Of a stretch of 64,000 bases of DNA, positions 1 to 8,667 are shown one piece after another. The notes beneath the pieces are model-generated. The model did no database searches, had not been told where the DNA came from, and worked only from the letters and a program-made list of their open reading frames with translations. The stretch is from the NCBI GenBank assembly GCA_913062815.1, contig CAJXWZ010000024.1:1-64000 (forward strand), given 5' to 3'. A program made the position numbers and the translations under genes. Position 1 is the first letter of the stretch, and each line of letters starts with the position of its first letter. Origin of the DNA: an uncultured Colwellia sp. (lineage in GTDB: Bacteria; Pseudomonadota; Gammaproteobacteria; Enterobacterales; Alteromonadaceae).

Positions 1-203
1 GTCGTGACCGGCTTTTGACCTGAGATTGCAGTAAGATCATTTGTGGCGTGTTCTAGCACTTTCTTATCAGAAATTGCTTCACCAACACCCATATTAAGGG
101 TGATCTTTTCAATCCGAGGGACTTGCATGACACTTTTGTAACCAAACTTCTTCTGAAGTTCAGCTGCAACTGTATCTTTGTAAAAATCATGCAGTTTCGC
201 CAT
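1..203 (-). CDS. rplE: 50S ribosomal protein L5 (partial, N-terminal part)
   Basis: The reverse complement from position 203 opens [20 protein letters not shown], the typical L5 start, and runs off the left end of the window, so only about the first 67 residues are present. L5 binds 5S rRNA in the central protuberance of the large subunit. It follows rplX by 12 bases on the same strand, the usual L14-L24-L5 order of the spc operon, so it should be cotranscribed from the promoter upstream of rplN. The partial state is caused by the window boundary, not by a mutation. Confidence 0.97.
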   Translation of the reverse strand, partial: MAKLHDFYKDTVAAELQKKFGYKSVMQVPRIEKITLNMGVGEAISDKKVLEHATNDLTAISGQKPVT

Positions 204-215
204 CGTTTACTCCAA

Positions 216-530
216 TTAAATTAATTCGTTATCAGACTTGAAGAAACGAACTTTTTTGTCGTCTTCAACTCTAAAACCAACGCGATCAGCCTTACCCGAT
301 TTAGGGTTAAGGATAGCTACGTTAGACACTTGTAAAGGTGCTTCTTTCTCAACAATGCCACCAGGCTGCTGTAACTGAGGTACAGGCTTAGTGTGTTTCT
401 TGATTAAGTTAACGCCTTCTACGTATACTTTGCCGCTTTCAACAAGAACTTTGGTAACTTTACCAGTTTTGCCCTTGTCTTTGCCTGCAAGTACGATTAC
501 TTCATCATCACGACGAATCTTAGATGCCAT
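216..530 (-). CDS. rplX: 50S ribosomal protein L24
   Basis: Encodes 104 residues, the same length as E. coli L24, with the N-terminal KOW segment ([18 protein letters not shown], residues 8-25). L24 is an assembly-initiator protein that binds the 5' end of 23S rRNA. The ATG is preceded by a purine-rich ribosome binding site (AAGGAG, minus strand) just after the rplN stop. It lies 12 bases from both rplN and rplE, so the three are one transcription unit. Nothing unusual is visible. Confidence 0.98.
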   Translation of the reverse strand: MASKIRRDDEVIVLAGKDKGKTGKVTKVLVESGKVYVEGVNLIKKHTKPVPQLQQPGGIVEKEAPLQVSNVAILNPKSGKADRVGFRVEDDKKVRFFKSDNELI

Positions 531-542
531 TATCGTGACTCC

Positions 543-911
543 TTATAGTACTTCAGGTGCTAATGATACGATCTTCATAAATTTCTCATTACGAAGTTCA
601 CGTGTCACTGGCCCGAAAATACGAGTACCAATTGGTTGTAAGCTTGCATTAAGCATTACAGCCGCGTTTTCATCAAAACGGATGGCAGAACCATCTGAAC
701 GACGAACACCTTTCTTAGTGCGCACCACTACCGCAGTGTGAACATCACCTTTTTTTACTTTACCGCGAGGACTTGCTTCCTTTACGGCAACTTTGATGAT
801 ATCACCAATGCGTGCATAGCGACGGTGCGAGCCACCAAGAACCTTTATACATTGAACACGCTTAGCGCCACTGTTATCAGCAACATTCAGCTGTGATTGC
901 ATTTGGATCAT
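543..911 (-). CDS. rplN: 50S ribosomal protein L14
   Basis: Encodes 122 residues starting [19 protein letters not shown], which is the standard L14 start and length. An in-frame GTG five codons upstream (position 926) is rejected because its GTGGAG forms the Shine-Dalgarno sequence for the ATG at 911. L14 sits near the L19/L3 cluster and contributes to subunit bridges. It is the first gene of the spc operon in most bacteria. Here it is also the first gene of the unit, with no rpsQ upstream: the next gene upstream is the divergent dksA. Confidence 0.97.
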   Translation of the reverse strand: MIQMQSQLNVADNSGAKRVQCIKVLGGSHRRYARIGDIIKVAVKEASPRGKVKKGDVHTAVVVRTKKGVRRSDGSAIRFDENAAVMLNASLQPIGTRIFGPVTRELRNEKFMKIVSLAPEVL

Positions 912-1510
912 TGATTTTTGCTCCACTGTTATCTTTATATTTTACAAATTTAAGCTAAGTAAAACAAAAAGATAAATTAAAATTCAAGGCCAGAAATTTG
1001 ACCCGTCACTGCCTAAAAAGACATCCCAGTCACTTAAGTTTTTAGCCAAAAGCCAAGCACTCAAAGTCAAAGGGCGCGAGATTATAACACCACTATAGAT
1101 AAAGTGGTAGTTTAATTAGCTAAAATATAACCAGCTCAGAAAAGGCAAAATATCTTCAAGTAAAAGAGCATAATTCAAGCGCTATAATTTTGTTTTGCAC
1201 AATTTAATTATTGACGAATACCCTCAAAACTTGATAAAAAAGCATGCTCATTAAAAAAAGCCTATTTATTTGGCTGAGTATAAAATGTCTAAGCTATCAA
1301 TAACACGTTGATAAAAAAGAGTTATATTTTTATTTTTCATTTTATTAGTTGAAAACATTGATTTTTATCAAGTGTGATACAATATAGTCCTGATATTTTA
1401 GGTCTATATTAAATTTGTCACATAGTTAATATTGGCAATTACAACCAAGGCAAAATAGTTAATTGGTTTTACCAAACAACCTTGGTCTTTGTAGTATTAG
1501 GAGATTCAGC
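912..1510. other. divergent intergenic region between rplN and dksA
   Basis: About 600 bases without a convincing gene. It holds the rplN leader of roughly 150 bases and the rplN promoter with its GC-rich discriminator on the minus strand. It also holds a very AT-rich stretch leading to dksA on the plus strand. A dksA promoter probably lies around 1350-1395 (GATACAATATAG is a possible -10 area), but the match is too weak to place. No rpsQ remnant was recognised. Confidence 0.6.
1072..1086 (-). promoter_or_regulatory. probable spc promoter: -10 TATAAT plus GC-rich discriminator
   Basis: Read on the minus strand this is TATAATCTCGCGCCC: a perfect -10 hexamer (1081-1086) followed directly by a GC-rich stretch (1072-1080). 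A GC-rich discriminator is the mark of stable-RNA and ribosomal-protein promoters that are inhibited by ppGpp and DksA. The -35 region is weak. It would drive rplN-rplX-rplE. That dksA is the divergent neighbour is notable because DksA is the cofactor that acts on such promoters. Confidence 0.7.
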
Positions 1511-1957
1511 ATGCCAACAAGTAAAAACAAAGCATTAGGTATTTTAGCATTAGCAGGCGTTGAGCCTTATCAAGAAAAAGCTAGCGAAGAATACATGGGT
1601 GAGCCCCAACAAGAACATTTTAAAAAGATTTTAGATGCTTGGCGTGTTCAGCTTCGTGAGGAAGTTGATCGTACAGTTACGCACATGCAAGACGAAGCAG
1701 CAAATTTTCCAGATCCTGTCGACAGAGCAGCGCAAGAAGAAGAATTTAGCCTTGAATTGCGTACAAGAGATCGTGAGCGAAAACTCATTAAGAAAATCGA
1801 AAAAACACTACAATTAATTGAAGAAGATGAATTCGGATATTGTAAATCTTGTGGTATTGAAATTGGCATTCGTCGTCTAGAAGCAAGACCTACTGCAGAT
1901 CTTTGTATTGAATGTAAAACTTTAGCTGAGATTAAAGAGCGCCAAATGGCTGGCTAG
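1511..1957 (+). CDS. dksA: RNA polymerase-binding transcription factor DksA
   Basis: Encodes 148 residues (E. coli 151). The start at 1511 is chosen because TAGGAG lies 8-13 bases upstream and the protein then begins [20 protein letters not shown] as in other DksA proteins. A longer in-frame start at 1463 would add a non-homologous tail. The coiled-coil tip carries the two acidic residues D68 and D71 (PDPVDRA) that reach the RNA polymerase secondary channel. The C-terminal zinc ribbon has CKSC and CIEC. It potentiates ppGpp in the stringent response. The downstream gene gluQ starts four bases after its stop, as in E. coli. Confidence 0.98.
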   Translation: MPTSKNKALGILALAGVEPYQEKASEEYMGEPQQEHFKKILDAWRVQLREEVDRTVTHMQDEAANFPDPVDRAAQEEEFSLELRTRDRERKLIKKIEKTLQLIEEDEFGYCKSCGIEIGIRRLEARPTADLCIECKTLAEIKERQMAG

Positions 1958-1961
1958 GCCA

Positions 1962-2924
1962 TTGATAAGTTTAACTTCTCAGAAAAATTTATCGCCAATC
2001 AAGCGACCCGAGTCAAACCCTGTTTTGCCATATCGCGGTCGCTTTGCTCCATCTCCTTCTGGTTTACTCCATTTTGGCTCCTTAATTTCCGCGTTGGCTA
2101 GTTTCTTAGATACTAAAGCGCATATAGATGCGAACAATAATCAAGGTACATGGTTAATTCGTATTGAAGATATCGATCCTCCCCGAGAACAACCAGGCGC
2201 TAGCGCTGCTATTTTAACTTCCCTTGAAGCTTTCGGCTTACATTGGGATGAAGAAGTATTGTACCAAAGTCAGCAAACAGAGCTTTATCGACATTTGCTA
2301 GATGATTTGCAACAAAACAATTTAAGCTATTACTGCCAATGCTCGCGTGCGGATGTAAAAGCTTTGGGGGGTATTTATCAGGGACATTGTCGTTCTTTAG
2401 ATAAGCCTCAATCTAATAGCGCCATTCGATTAATTAACCGTTTTGGTCATTATCAATTTAATGACTTAATTCAAAACGAAACCCTAAATAAAACTCAATG
2501 TGATAAAGCCTTAGCTGAAGAAGACTTTATCATTCATCGTAAAGACGGTTTATTTGCTTATCAACTCGCTGTTGTCCATGACGATATTTTTCAAGGTATA
2601 ACCCATGTAATTCGCGGCTGCGATTTACTTGAACCAACAGCACGACAATTATCTTTGTTCTCATCACTCAATAAATCTCCGCCGATATATGGGCATGTTC
2701 CCTTAGCAGTGACAAGTAATGGCTATAAGCTTAGTAAACAAAATAAAGCACCGGCTATTGATAATGACCAGCCACAGCCGGCATTAATTGCAGCATTAGA
2801 ATTTTTAGGACAACAACCTCCTCCAGCTTTGCTGCAAGAAAATGTCATTGATATTATCAAATGGGCAACTGACAATTGGTTAAGAGGCAATGTACCCAAA
2901 CTTAAAGAAATTAACATCGAGTAA
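1962..2924 (+). CDS. gluQ: glutamyl-Q tRNA(Asp) synthetase
   Basis: A 320-residue paralogue of the glutamyl-tRNA synthetase catalytic core that charges glutamate onto queuosine in the anticodon of tRNA-Asp. Visible signatures are RFAPSPSG, the HIGH-like HFGS (37-40), the zinc ligands C125, C127, Y139 and C143, and the KMSKS-like KLSKQ. No anticodon-binding domain follows, as expected. There is no ATG before the first motif. The start is placed at TTG 1962, but TTG 2016 is possible and neither has a good ribosome binding site, so the N-terminus is uncertain. It is translationally close to dksA. Confidence 0.95.
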   Translation: MISLTSQKNLSPIKRPESNPVLPYRGRFAPSPSGLLHFGSLISALASFLDTKAHIDANNNQGTWLIRIEDIDPPREQPGASAAILTSLEAFGLHWDEEVLYQSQQTELYRHLLDDLQQNNLSYYCQCSRADVKALGGIYQGHCRSLDKPQSNSAIRLINRFGHYQFNDLIQNETLNKTQCDKALAEEDFIIHRKDGLFAYQLAVVHDDIFQGITHVIRGCDLLEPTARQLSLFSSLNKSPPIYGHVPLAVTSNGYKLSKQNKAPAIDNDQPQPALIAALEFLGQQPPPALLQENVIDIIKWATDNWLRGNVPKLKEINIE

Positions 2925-2954
2925 CTTTTTGAATTAACTATCACGGAGGAAGCT

Positions 2955-3416
2955 ATGCAACTTGCACAGATGAACATTGCCAAAGCAAAATACTCATTAG
3001 AGTCACCTGAATTAAAAGAATTTGTCGATAATTTAGATCCCGTAAACCAAACGGCAGAAAAAAGCCCTGGTTTTATTTGGCGTTTACAAGATGATAGTGG
3101 TGATGCCACTAACATTCAGGCCTTTTCTGATCCAAATATTATCGTCAACATGTCAACTTGGTCTTCTATCGATGCGCTTAAAAACTTCATGTTTAGAACG
3201 CACCACCGCGACTTTCTTCGTCGTAAATCACAGTGGTTTGAAAGTTTACCGCAAGATAGTTATGTTTTATGGTGGGTCGAGGATAACTGCACTCCAACTA
3301 TTGAAGAAGGTATCGAGAGATTAAATTACCTTCGTGACAATGCAGACTCACCTTATGCATTTAGTTTTAAAAGCAATTTCAGCGCTGCTGAAGCTAACAA
3401 TTATCATCTAATATAA
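2955..3416 (+). CDS. DUF3291 family protein (monooxygenase-like fold)
   Basis: 153 residues starting at ATG 2955 after a strong GGAGGA ribosome binding site. The central part (FIWRLQDDSG, NMSTWSSIDALKNFMF, HHRDFLRRKSQWF) matches the DUF3291 pattern, a small ferredoxin-like fold related to antibiotic-biosynthesis monooxygenases. No substrate is known. It lies 30 bases after gluQ and 12 before a flavin-reductase-like gene, with an SDR next. The trio looks like one operon of small redox proteins inserted between gluQ and pcnB. Function is inferred only from family membership. Confidence 0.8.
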   Translation: MQLAQMNIAKAKYSLESPELKEFVDNLDPVNQTAEKSPGFIWRLQDDSGDATNIQAFSDPNIIVNMSTWSSIDALKNFMFRTHHRDFLRRKSQWFESLPQDSYVLWWVEDNCTPTIEEGIERLNYLRDNADSPYAFSFKSNFSAAEANNYHLI

Positions 3417-3428
3417 TAGCTTACCAAT

Positions 3429-4055
3429 ATGAATTTAAACTTTTCTGACTATTCTACCAATCAACGTTATCATTTGATGACACAAACTATCATTCCACGC
3501 CCTATCGCTTGGGCGTTAACTGAATCTAATAGTGGTAATTTAAATTTAGCTCCTTTTTCCTACTTTACGGCAGTATCGAGTACTCCCCCAATATTAATGC
3601 TTTCAGTTGGTAAAAAGCCAAATGGTGATGACAAGGATACTTTGGTTAATGCTCAGCGTTCAAAAAAAATGGTGATTCATATTGCCTCAGAACAACACGC
3701 AACTCTAGTAACCAAAACGGCCGCGACACTACCACATGGAGAGTCAGAATTAACACATGCTGGTATTGAAACAACTCAATTTAAGAGATTTGCTTTGCCA
3801 AGGTTAACGCATTGCGATATTGCCTATGGGTGCGAACTTTATGAAATTAAGGAACTAGGCGATGCCCCCCAGAGTTTACTATTTGTTGAAATAAAGCAGG
3901 TATACATCAATGATAAAGTGGTTGATATAACGCTAGATAGTAACGGGACAGAAAGAATTAAAGTGCTGGCGGACAAAGTTAACCCTCTAGCGCGGCTCGG
4001 CGGTGGTGAATACGCTGCCATTACTAAGCCTTTCACTTTGACCAGACCAAAATAA
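3429..4055 (+). CDS. flavin reductase-like FMN-binding protein
   Basis: 208 residues of the flavin-reductase-like split-barrel family. The N-terminal signature IIPRPIAWALTE (residues 20-31) followed by NLNLAPFSYFTAVSS is the FMN-binding motif shared by DIM6/NTAB-type proteins. Members bind FMN and many reduce flavins with NAD(P)H, but this one's substrate cannot be read from sequence. It starts 12 bases after the DUF3291 gene, and an SDR follows after 28 bases, so a shared redox function is plausible. Confidence 0.85.
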   Translation: MNLNFSDYSTNQRYHLMTQTIIPRPIAWALTESNSGNLNLAPFSYFTAVSSTPPILMLSVGKKPNGDDKDTLVNAQRSKKMVIHIASEQHATLVTKTAATLPHGESELTHAGIETTQFKRFALPRLTHCDIAYGCELYEIKELGDAPQSLLFVEIKQVYINDKVVDITLDSNGTERIKVLADKVNPLARLGGGEYAAITKPFTLTRPK

Positions 4056-4083
4056 AAATACCTTTGCTAATTGAGGAAACATT

Positions 4084-4764
4084 ATGGCTAGAACAATTGT
4101 AATAACAGGCGCTAATCGTGGCATTGGTTTAGCAATGTCTAGAATTTGTAAACAAAATGGCGATATAGTTTTTGCTTTATGTCGACAAAGCTCACCGCAA
4201 CTTGATGCGCTTGAAGTAAACATTATCGATAAAGTCGATATTACAACTGAAAACGGTATCGAAAGAGCCAAGACTGCACTTGCCCACACCCACATTGATC
4301 TGCTCATTAATAATGCCGGCATTTTGCGCAATGAAAGCTTGCAAGATTTTAACCAAACAACTATCACAGAACAATTTGCCGTTAATGCCTTAGCACCACT
4401 TGCTCTGTCTCAAGCATTATTAACTAACTTTAATAGCGGTAGTAAAATTGCCTTCATTACCTCGCGCATGGGATCTATTGCTGATAATAGCTCAGGTGGT
4501 CGCTATGGCTATAGAATGTCAAAGGCTGCGCTGAATATAGGCGCAATGTCTTTAGCCAAAGACCTAGCTCCGCAGAAAATTGCCGTTGGTATTTACCATC
4601 CAGGTTATGTGCAAACTGATATGGTCAACACCGCAGGTGGTACTAGTAATGGAGATATTAGCGCAGCTATTTCGGCGCAACGATTACTTCAGTTAATGAA
4701 AGAATTAACGCTCACTGATTCTGGTGTATTTAGACACTCAAACGGGGAAGTGTTACCTTGGTAA
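4084..4764 (+). CDS. short-chain dehydrogenase/reductase
   Basis: 226 residues with a classical SDR layout: cofactor loop TGANRGIG (7-14), NNAG around residue 75, a serine in the FITSRMGS strand and the catalytic YGYRMSK tyrosine-lysine pair. GAGGAAAC upstream of ATG 4084 serves as ribosome binding site. It is the last gene of the gluQ-DUF3291-flavin reductase-SDR run. The missing acidic residue pattern after the second strand does not settle NAD versus NADP preference. Substrate unknown. Confidence 0.9.
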   Translation: MARTIVITGANRGIGLAMSRICKQNGDIVFALCRQSSPQLDALEVNIIDKVDITTENGIERAKTALAHTHIDLLINNAGILRNESLQDFNQTTITEQFAVNALAPLALSQALLTNFNSGSKIAFITSRMGSIADNSSGGRYGYRMSKAALNIGAMSLAKDLAPQKIAVGIYHPGYVQTDMVNTAGGTSNGDISAAISAQRLLQLMKELTLTDSGVFRHSNGEVLPW

Positions 4765-4895
4765 AGTCAGCTGAGCATTCTAGTTGAGTAAATCACTCCA
4801 TAGTAAATATCGCTGCTTTTTCATTCTCTTTAAAACTTATTTACTGTATCATTACTTGATTATTTCCTATTATTTCCTTCATCAAAAAGGTTTGC

Positions 4896-6305
4896 ATCAT
4901 CAAACGCGTTATTAATTTATGTAAAAAAGTTTTTTCTAAAAACTCGAGTCAAAAAAGTAAAGTTAGCCAACATGTAGCTACACTGGATAAACCGATAGTA
5001 CTTTCACGTGATCAACACCCAGTTTCTCGCCAGTTTCTTAGCCCAAGTGCCCTAAAAGTACTTTACCGTTTAAATAAAGGTGGTTATGACGCCTACCTTG
5101 TTGGTGGTGGCGTACGTGATATTTTACTCGGACTAACACCTAAAGACTTTGACATAGCAACTAATGCTACGCCTGAACAAATAAAAGCTTTATTTCGTAA
5201 TTGTCGTTTAATTGGTCGCCGATTCAGGTTAGCTCATATCGTATTTGGCCGTGAGATTATTGAAGTGGCAACATTTCGTGGTCATCATGATGAAAAAGAT
5301 CAACAAGATAAAAAGACCTCAAAACAATCCGAACATGGCATGTTATTACGAGACAATATTTATGGCAGCATAGAGGAAGATGCGCAGCGTCGCGATTTCA
5401 CTATTAATGCGCTTTACTACTCGACCAAAGATTTCAAAGTCTTTGATTTTGCTAATGGTGTGAAAGATGTTGCAGACAGGGTTATTCGTTTGATTGGTGA
5501 TCCTGAAGTCCGCTATCGAGAAGACCCTGTGCGTATGCTTCGTGCTATTCGCTTTGCGACTAAACTTGATATGCAAATGGCGCAAGAAACGCGTGCTCCT
5601 ATAATTGAATTAGCTCCATTAATGGCTAACATCCCAGCGGCTCGAATGTTTGAAGAATTTTTGAAAATGTTCATCTCTGGTAAGGCTGTAGCAAACTTTG
5701 AGCAATTGCGTGACTACCATCTATTTAAGTTCTTCTTTCCTGTTGTCGATCAGGCCTTAGATAATAATGATGAACAACTTATGCGTTTTATTTTACTTGC
5801 GATGGCAAATACAGATAAACGTATCAATAATGAACAACGAGTGACACCCGCCTTTTTATTTGCAGCGATGCTTTGGTATCCATTGCAAAACTATATTAAG
5901 CAAGTTAATGCCAATAATTCATTGCCACCGCAAGATGCTTTTTTTGCAGGTCTAAATGAAATAATGCCCGAACAGCAACGCAGTATTTCTATACCTAAGC
6001 GCTTTCAAAGCGTGATGAAAGATATCTGGATACTGCAAGACAAATTAATACGCCGTGAAGGAAAGAAAGCATTTAAGACCTTTGAGCACCCTAAGTTCCG
6101 CGCCGGTTATGATTTTTTATTACTTCGCAGTGAGATAGAAACAGATAATACTCATCTGGCAGAATTAGCAACGTGGTGGACCGACTTTCAAAATGTTTCA
6201 AATGAAGCACAGTTACAAATGGTCAAAGCAATTAAAGGTGGTCAAAGTAAACGTCGCAGCCCTAGGAAACGTCAAAAACCAACGGCTAAAACTACTGCTG
6301 AATAG
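4896..6305 (+). CDS. pcnB: poly(A) polymerase I, with ATC start codon
   Basis: Adds 3' poly(A) tails that promote RNA decay. The reading frame is open from a TGA at 4857 and contains no ATG, GTG or TTG until a GTG at 5265, which would delete the catalytic centre. The ATC at 4896 gives a 469-residue protein whose first residues (IKRVINLCKKVFS) align with the start of E. coli PcnB. The E. coli gene itself uses AUU. AAAAAGG lies five bases upstream. Motifs include LVGGGVRDILLG, the catalytic acidic pair in KDFDIATNA, and LIGRRFRLAH. The tail is highly basic. folK follows after 8 bases, as in E. coli. Confidence 0.93.
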   Translation: MIKRVINLCKKVFSKNSSQKSKVSQHVATLDKPIVLSRDQHPVSRQFLSPSALKVLYRLNKGGYDAYLVGGGVRDILLGLTPKDFDIATNATPEQIKALFRNCRLIGRRFRLAHIVFGREIIEVATFRGHHDEKDQQDKKTSKQSEHGMLLRDNIYGSIEEDAQRRDFTINALYYSTKDFKVFDFANGVKDVADRVIRLIGDPEVRYREDPVRMLRAIRFATKLDMQMAQETRAPIIELAPLMANIPAARMFEEFLKMFISGKAVANFEQLRDYHLFKFFFPVVDQALDNNDEQLMRFILLAMANTDKRINNEQRVTPAFLFAAMLWYPLQNYIKQVNANNSLPPQDAFFAGLNEIMPEQQRSISIPKRFQSVMKDIWILQDKLIRREGKKAFKTFEHPKFRAGYDFLLLRSEIETDNTHLAELATWWTDFQNVSNEAQLQMVKAIKGGQSKRRSPRKRQKPTAKTTAE

Positions 6306-6313
6306 TAACTGCA

Positions 6314-6808
6314 ATGATAATACAAACTTTCACAGCGTATATAGGCATAGGAAGCAATCTATCTGAGCCTGTTGAGCAAGTTAAAAGTGCCATAACCGAA
6401 TTACAACATATTGCGCATAGTAACGTAACTTCAATTTCTTCACTGTACCTAAGCAAACCGATGGGTCCTCAAGATCAAGACGATTATATAAATGCTGTAT
6501 TGGCATTAGAAACTTCCTTAACGCCCCTAGAATTATTAAATGCACTTCAGTTGATTGAAAATAATGCAGGCAGAGTCCGTAAAGAAAATCGTTGGGGGGC
6601 ACGTATCTTAGACCTCGATATTATTCTCTATGGCAATGAAGTTATCAACAACGAACGCCTTATAGTCCCCCATTATGGCATGAAGGATAGAGAGTTTGTC
6701 TTGTTGCCTTTAGCTGAAATTGCTCCCAATCTTTCTTTACCTAATGGCCAAAGTGTAAAACTTTTGAGCCAAAACATTACCATTAATTCCATGATAAAAC
6801 TAAGCTAA
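6314..6808 (+). CDS. folK: 2-amino-4-hydroxy-6-hydroxymethyldihydropteridine pyrophosphokinase
   Basis: 164 residues of HPPK, which transfers pyrophosphate from ATP to 6-hydroxymethyl-dihydropterin in folate synthesis. Visible signatures are YIGIGSNL (9-16), the GPQDQDDYINAV loop, RVRKENRWGARILDLDIILYG with the two metal-binding aspartates, and VPHYGMKDREFVLLPL. The ATG at 6314 lies 8 bases after pcnB, so translation is probably coupled. pcnB-folK-panB-panC is the gammaproteobacterial order. Confidence 0.98.
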   Translation: MIIQTFTAYIGIGSNLSEPVEQVKSAITELQHIAHSNVTSISSLYLSKPMGPQDQDDYINAVLALETSLTPLELLNALQLIENNAGRVRKENRWGARILDLDIILYGNEVINNERLIVPHYGMKDREFVLLPLAEIAPNLSLPNGQSVKLLSQNITINSMIKLS

Positions 6809-6858
6809 GCACAACAGTATATTGCAGTTAAAAAAAAATTGTGCGAAAGTAGCGCAAC

Positions 6859-6872
6859 TGAGTAATTACTCA
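6859..6872. promoter_or_regulatory. perfect 14-bp palindrome upstream of panB
   Basis: TGAGTAATTACTCA is self-complementary over 14 bases and ends 38 bases before the panB ATG, where a repressor could block transcription. A second imperfect dyad (TTGTGC/GCGCAA) lies directly before it. No regulator is encoded nearby, so a regulatory role is inferred from position and symmetry only. Confidence 0.4.
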
Positions 6873-6910
6873 ACTAAACCATTTAATTCAACAAATGTCT
6901 TGAGAACTGT

Positions 6911-7705
6911 ATGGCTAAAATAACGACATCAACCTTGTTAAAGATGAAACAGCAAGGGGAAAAAATATCTACCATTACTGCTTATGATGCAAGTTTTGCA
7001 AAGCTTTTTGACCAAGCGGGCATTCATGCTATTTTGATTGGCGATTCATTAGGCATGGTTCTGCAAGGCCAAGATGACACCTTACCCGTCTCAATTGATC
7101 ATATGGCTTATCACACTCAATGTGTAAAACGAGGCGTTGAAAACACACTTATCATTGGCGACATGCCCTTTATGAGTTATGCCACTACTGAGCAAGCACT
7201 AACTAATGCCGCTAAATTAATGCAAGCCGGTGCTAGCATGGTAAAAATGGAAGGCGGTGCTTGGCTGGCTGATACGATTAAAGCACTGGTTGAACGCGGT
7301 ATCCCTGTTTGTGCCCATTTAGGATTAACACCGCAATCTGTCAATGTTTTCGGTGGTTTTAAAGTACAAGGTCGTAGTGATGAACAGGCTGAGCAAATGA
7401 TTAAGGACGCACAGGCATTAGAAGTTGCTGGCGCCCAATTACTGGTATTAGAATGCATTCCTGCACCGTTAGGTAAAGCTATCTCTGAAGCCATCTCAAT
7501 CCCTACTATTGGTATTGGCGCAGGTAAAGATACCGATGGACAAATTCTTGTTATGCACGATGCATTAGGTATTTCATGTAGCTATATGCCTAAATTCTCA
7601 CGAAATTTCATTAAAGAAACTGGCGATATTAAAAAAGCTATAGAGCTTTATATCAGTGAAGTGTCAAAAGGCAACTTCCCTGGTGAAGATCATATTTTTA
7701 AATAG
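6911..7705 (+). CDS. panB: 3-methyl-2-oxobutanoate hydroxymethyltransferase
   Basis: 264 residues, same length as E. coli PanB. It makes ketopantoate from alpha-ketoisovalerate using methylene-tetrahydrofolate, the first committed step to pantothenate. TIM-barrel signatures: [28 protein letters not shown] with metal-binding Asp, VKMEGG, and [11 protein letters not shown] with the catalytic Glu. It is followed by panC after 103 bases that contain a hairpin. A perfect palindrome sits upstream. Placement next to folK links two folate-dependent steps. Confidence 0.98.
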   Translation: MAKITTSTLLKMKQQGEKISTITAYDASFAKLFDQAGIHAILIGDSLGMVLQGQDDTLPVSIDHMAYHTQCVKRGVENTLIIGDMPFMSYATTEQALTNAAKLMQAGASMVKMEGGAWLADTIKALVERGIPVCAHLGLTPQSVNVFGGFKVQGRSDEQAEQMIKDAQALEVAGAQLLVLECIPAPLGKAISEAISIPTIGIGAGKDTDGQILVMHDALGISCSYMPKFSRNFIKETGDIKKAIELYISEVSKGNFPGEDHIFK

Positions 7706-7755
7706 TCTTTTCTTTATTATTAATATTGGCAAGGGTTGCCTCAACATCTTATGAC

Positions 7756-7784
7756 TTAGGTTGCCACTTGAAGTGGCAGCCTAA
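7756..7784. repeat. 14-bp inverted repeat between panB and panC
   Basis: Arms 7756-7769 (TTAGGTTGCCACTT) and 7771-7784 pair over 14 bases with one G-T wobble and a very tight turn. It is not followed by a T-run in either direction, so it may be an RNA-stability or attenuation hairpin rather than a terminator. Confidence 0.5.
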
Positions 7785-7808
7785 AAGAAAAAACTAGGCT
7801 AGAGCACC

Positions 7809-8663
7809 ATGAACACAGTTGAAAACATCAAAGACTTACGTGAACAAGTAAAATCCTGGCGCATGCAAGGCTTGTCTATAGCTTTTGTACCAACCATGGG
7901 AAATTTGCATGCCGGTCATTTAGCTTTAGTTGAAGCGGCGCACCGTTATGCTGACAAAGTGATCGTTAGTATTTTTGTTAATCCAATGCAATTTGGCTTA
8001 AGTGAAGATATTGATAACTACCCTAGAACGTTAGCGCAAGACAAAGCTAGTCTAACTGAAGTTGATACCGATTTATTATTTACGCCGACTGCAGATATTA
8101 TCTATCCTAAAGGGTTTGGCGAAAATAGCTATGTAGAAGTACCCAATATTTCTGATTTATATTGTGGTGCCAGTCGACCCGGACATTTTCGTGGTGTTGC
8201 AACGGTTGTTTGTAAACTATTCAATCTTGTACAGCCCGACGTAGCTTGCTTTGGCTCTAAAGATTATCAGCAGTTACAAGTCATTAAAACTATGGTTGAA
8301 GACTTGTCGATGCCGGTCGAGATTGTGCCAGTCGAAATTATTCGAGAAAGCTCAGGTCTTGCCATGAGCTCACGTAATGGTTATTTAACCGCTAATGAAT
8401 TAGCTATCGCTCCAGCATTATATAAAAGCTTACAGTGGCTCAGTACCGAATTATGTGCAAGTCATCAACCTCGTGATTACGCTGCCTTAGTTATGCAAAC
8501 CTCCGAAAAGATTGAAAAAGCAGGGCTGAAAACCGATTATATTAACCTTTGTCATGCAACTACATTAGCCCCTGCCGAGCCAGGGGATAAAGAAATAGTT
8601 ATTCTAGCCGCTGCTTATTTAGGTAAGGCTAGATTGATTGATAATCTGCCAGTAAGTTTATAA
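7809..8663 (+). CDS. panC: pantothenate synthetase
   Basis: 284 residues (E. coli 283). It condenses pantoate with beta-alanine using ATP. Signatures: [16 protein letters not shown] (HIGH-type nucleotide motif, 27-42), [27 protein letters not shown] and the KMSKS-like MSSRNGYL. It is the last plus-strand gene of the pcnB-folK-panBC group. A convergent panP supplies the beta-alanine co-substrate. The shared bidirectional hairpin terminates both genes. Confidence 0.98.
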   Translation: MNTVENIKDLREQVKSWRMQGLSIAFVPTMGNLHAGHLALVEAAHRYADKVIVSIFVNPMQFGLSEDIDNYPRTLAQDKASLTEVDTDLLFTPTADIIYPKGFGENSYVEVPNISDLYCGASRPGHFRGVATVVCKLFNLVQPDVACFGSKDYQQLQVIKTMVEDLSMPVEIVPVEIIRESSGLAMSSRNGYLTANELAIAPALYKSLQWLSTELCASHQPRDYAALVMQTSEKIEKAGLKTDYINLCHATTLAPAEPGDKEIVILAAAYLGKARLIDNLPVSL

Positions 8664-8667
8664 ATAG

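Noticed and set aside
391-741. Long plus-strand frame opposite rplX and rplN
   Set aside because: It lies wholly on the reverse of two certain ribosomal protein genes and its product matches nothing.
5265-6305. pcnB starting at GTG 5265
   Set aside because: It would remove the catalytic GGGVRD and DFD region that is present and intact upstream in the same frame.
7756-7784. A terminator between panB and panC
   Set aside because: The hairpin has no T-run on either strand.
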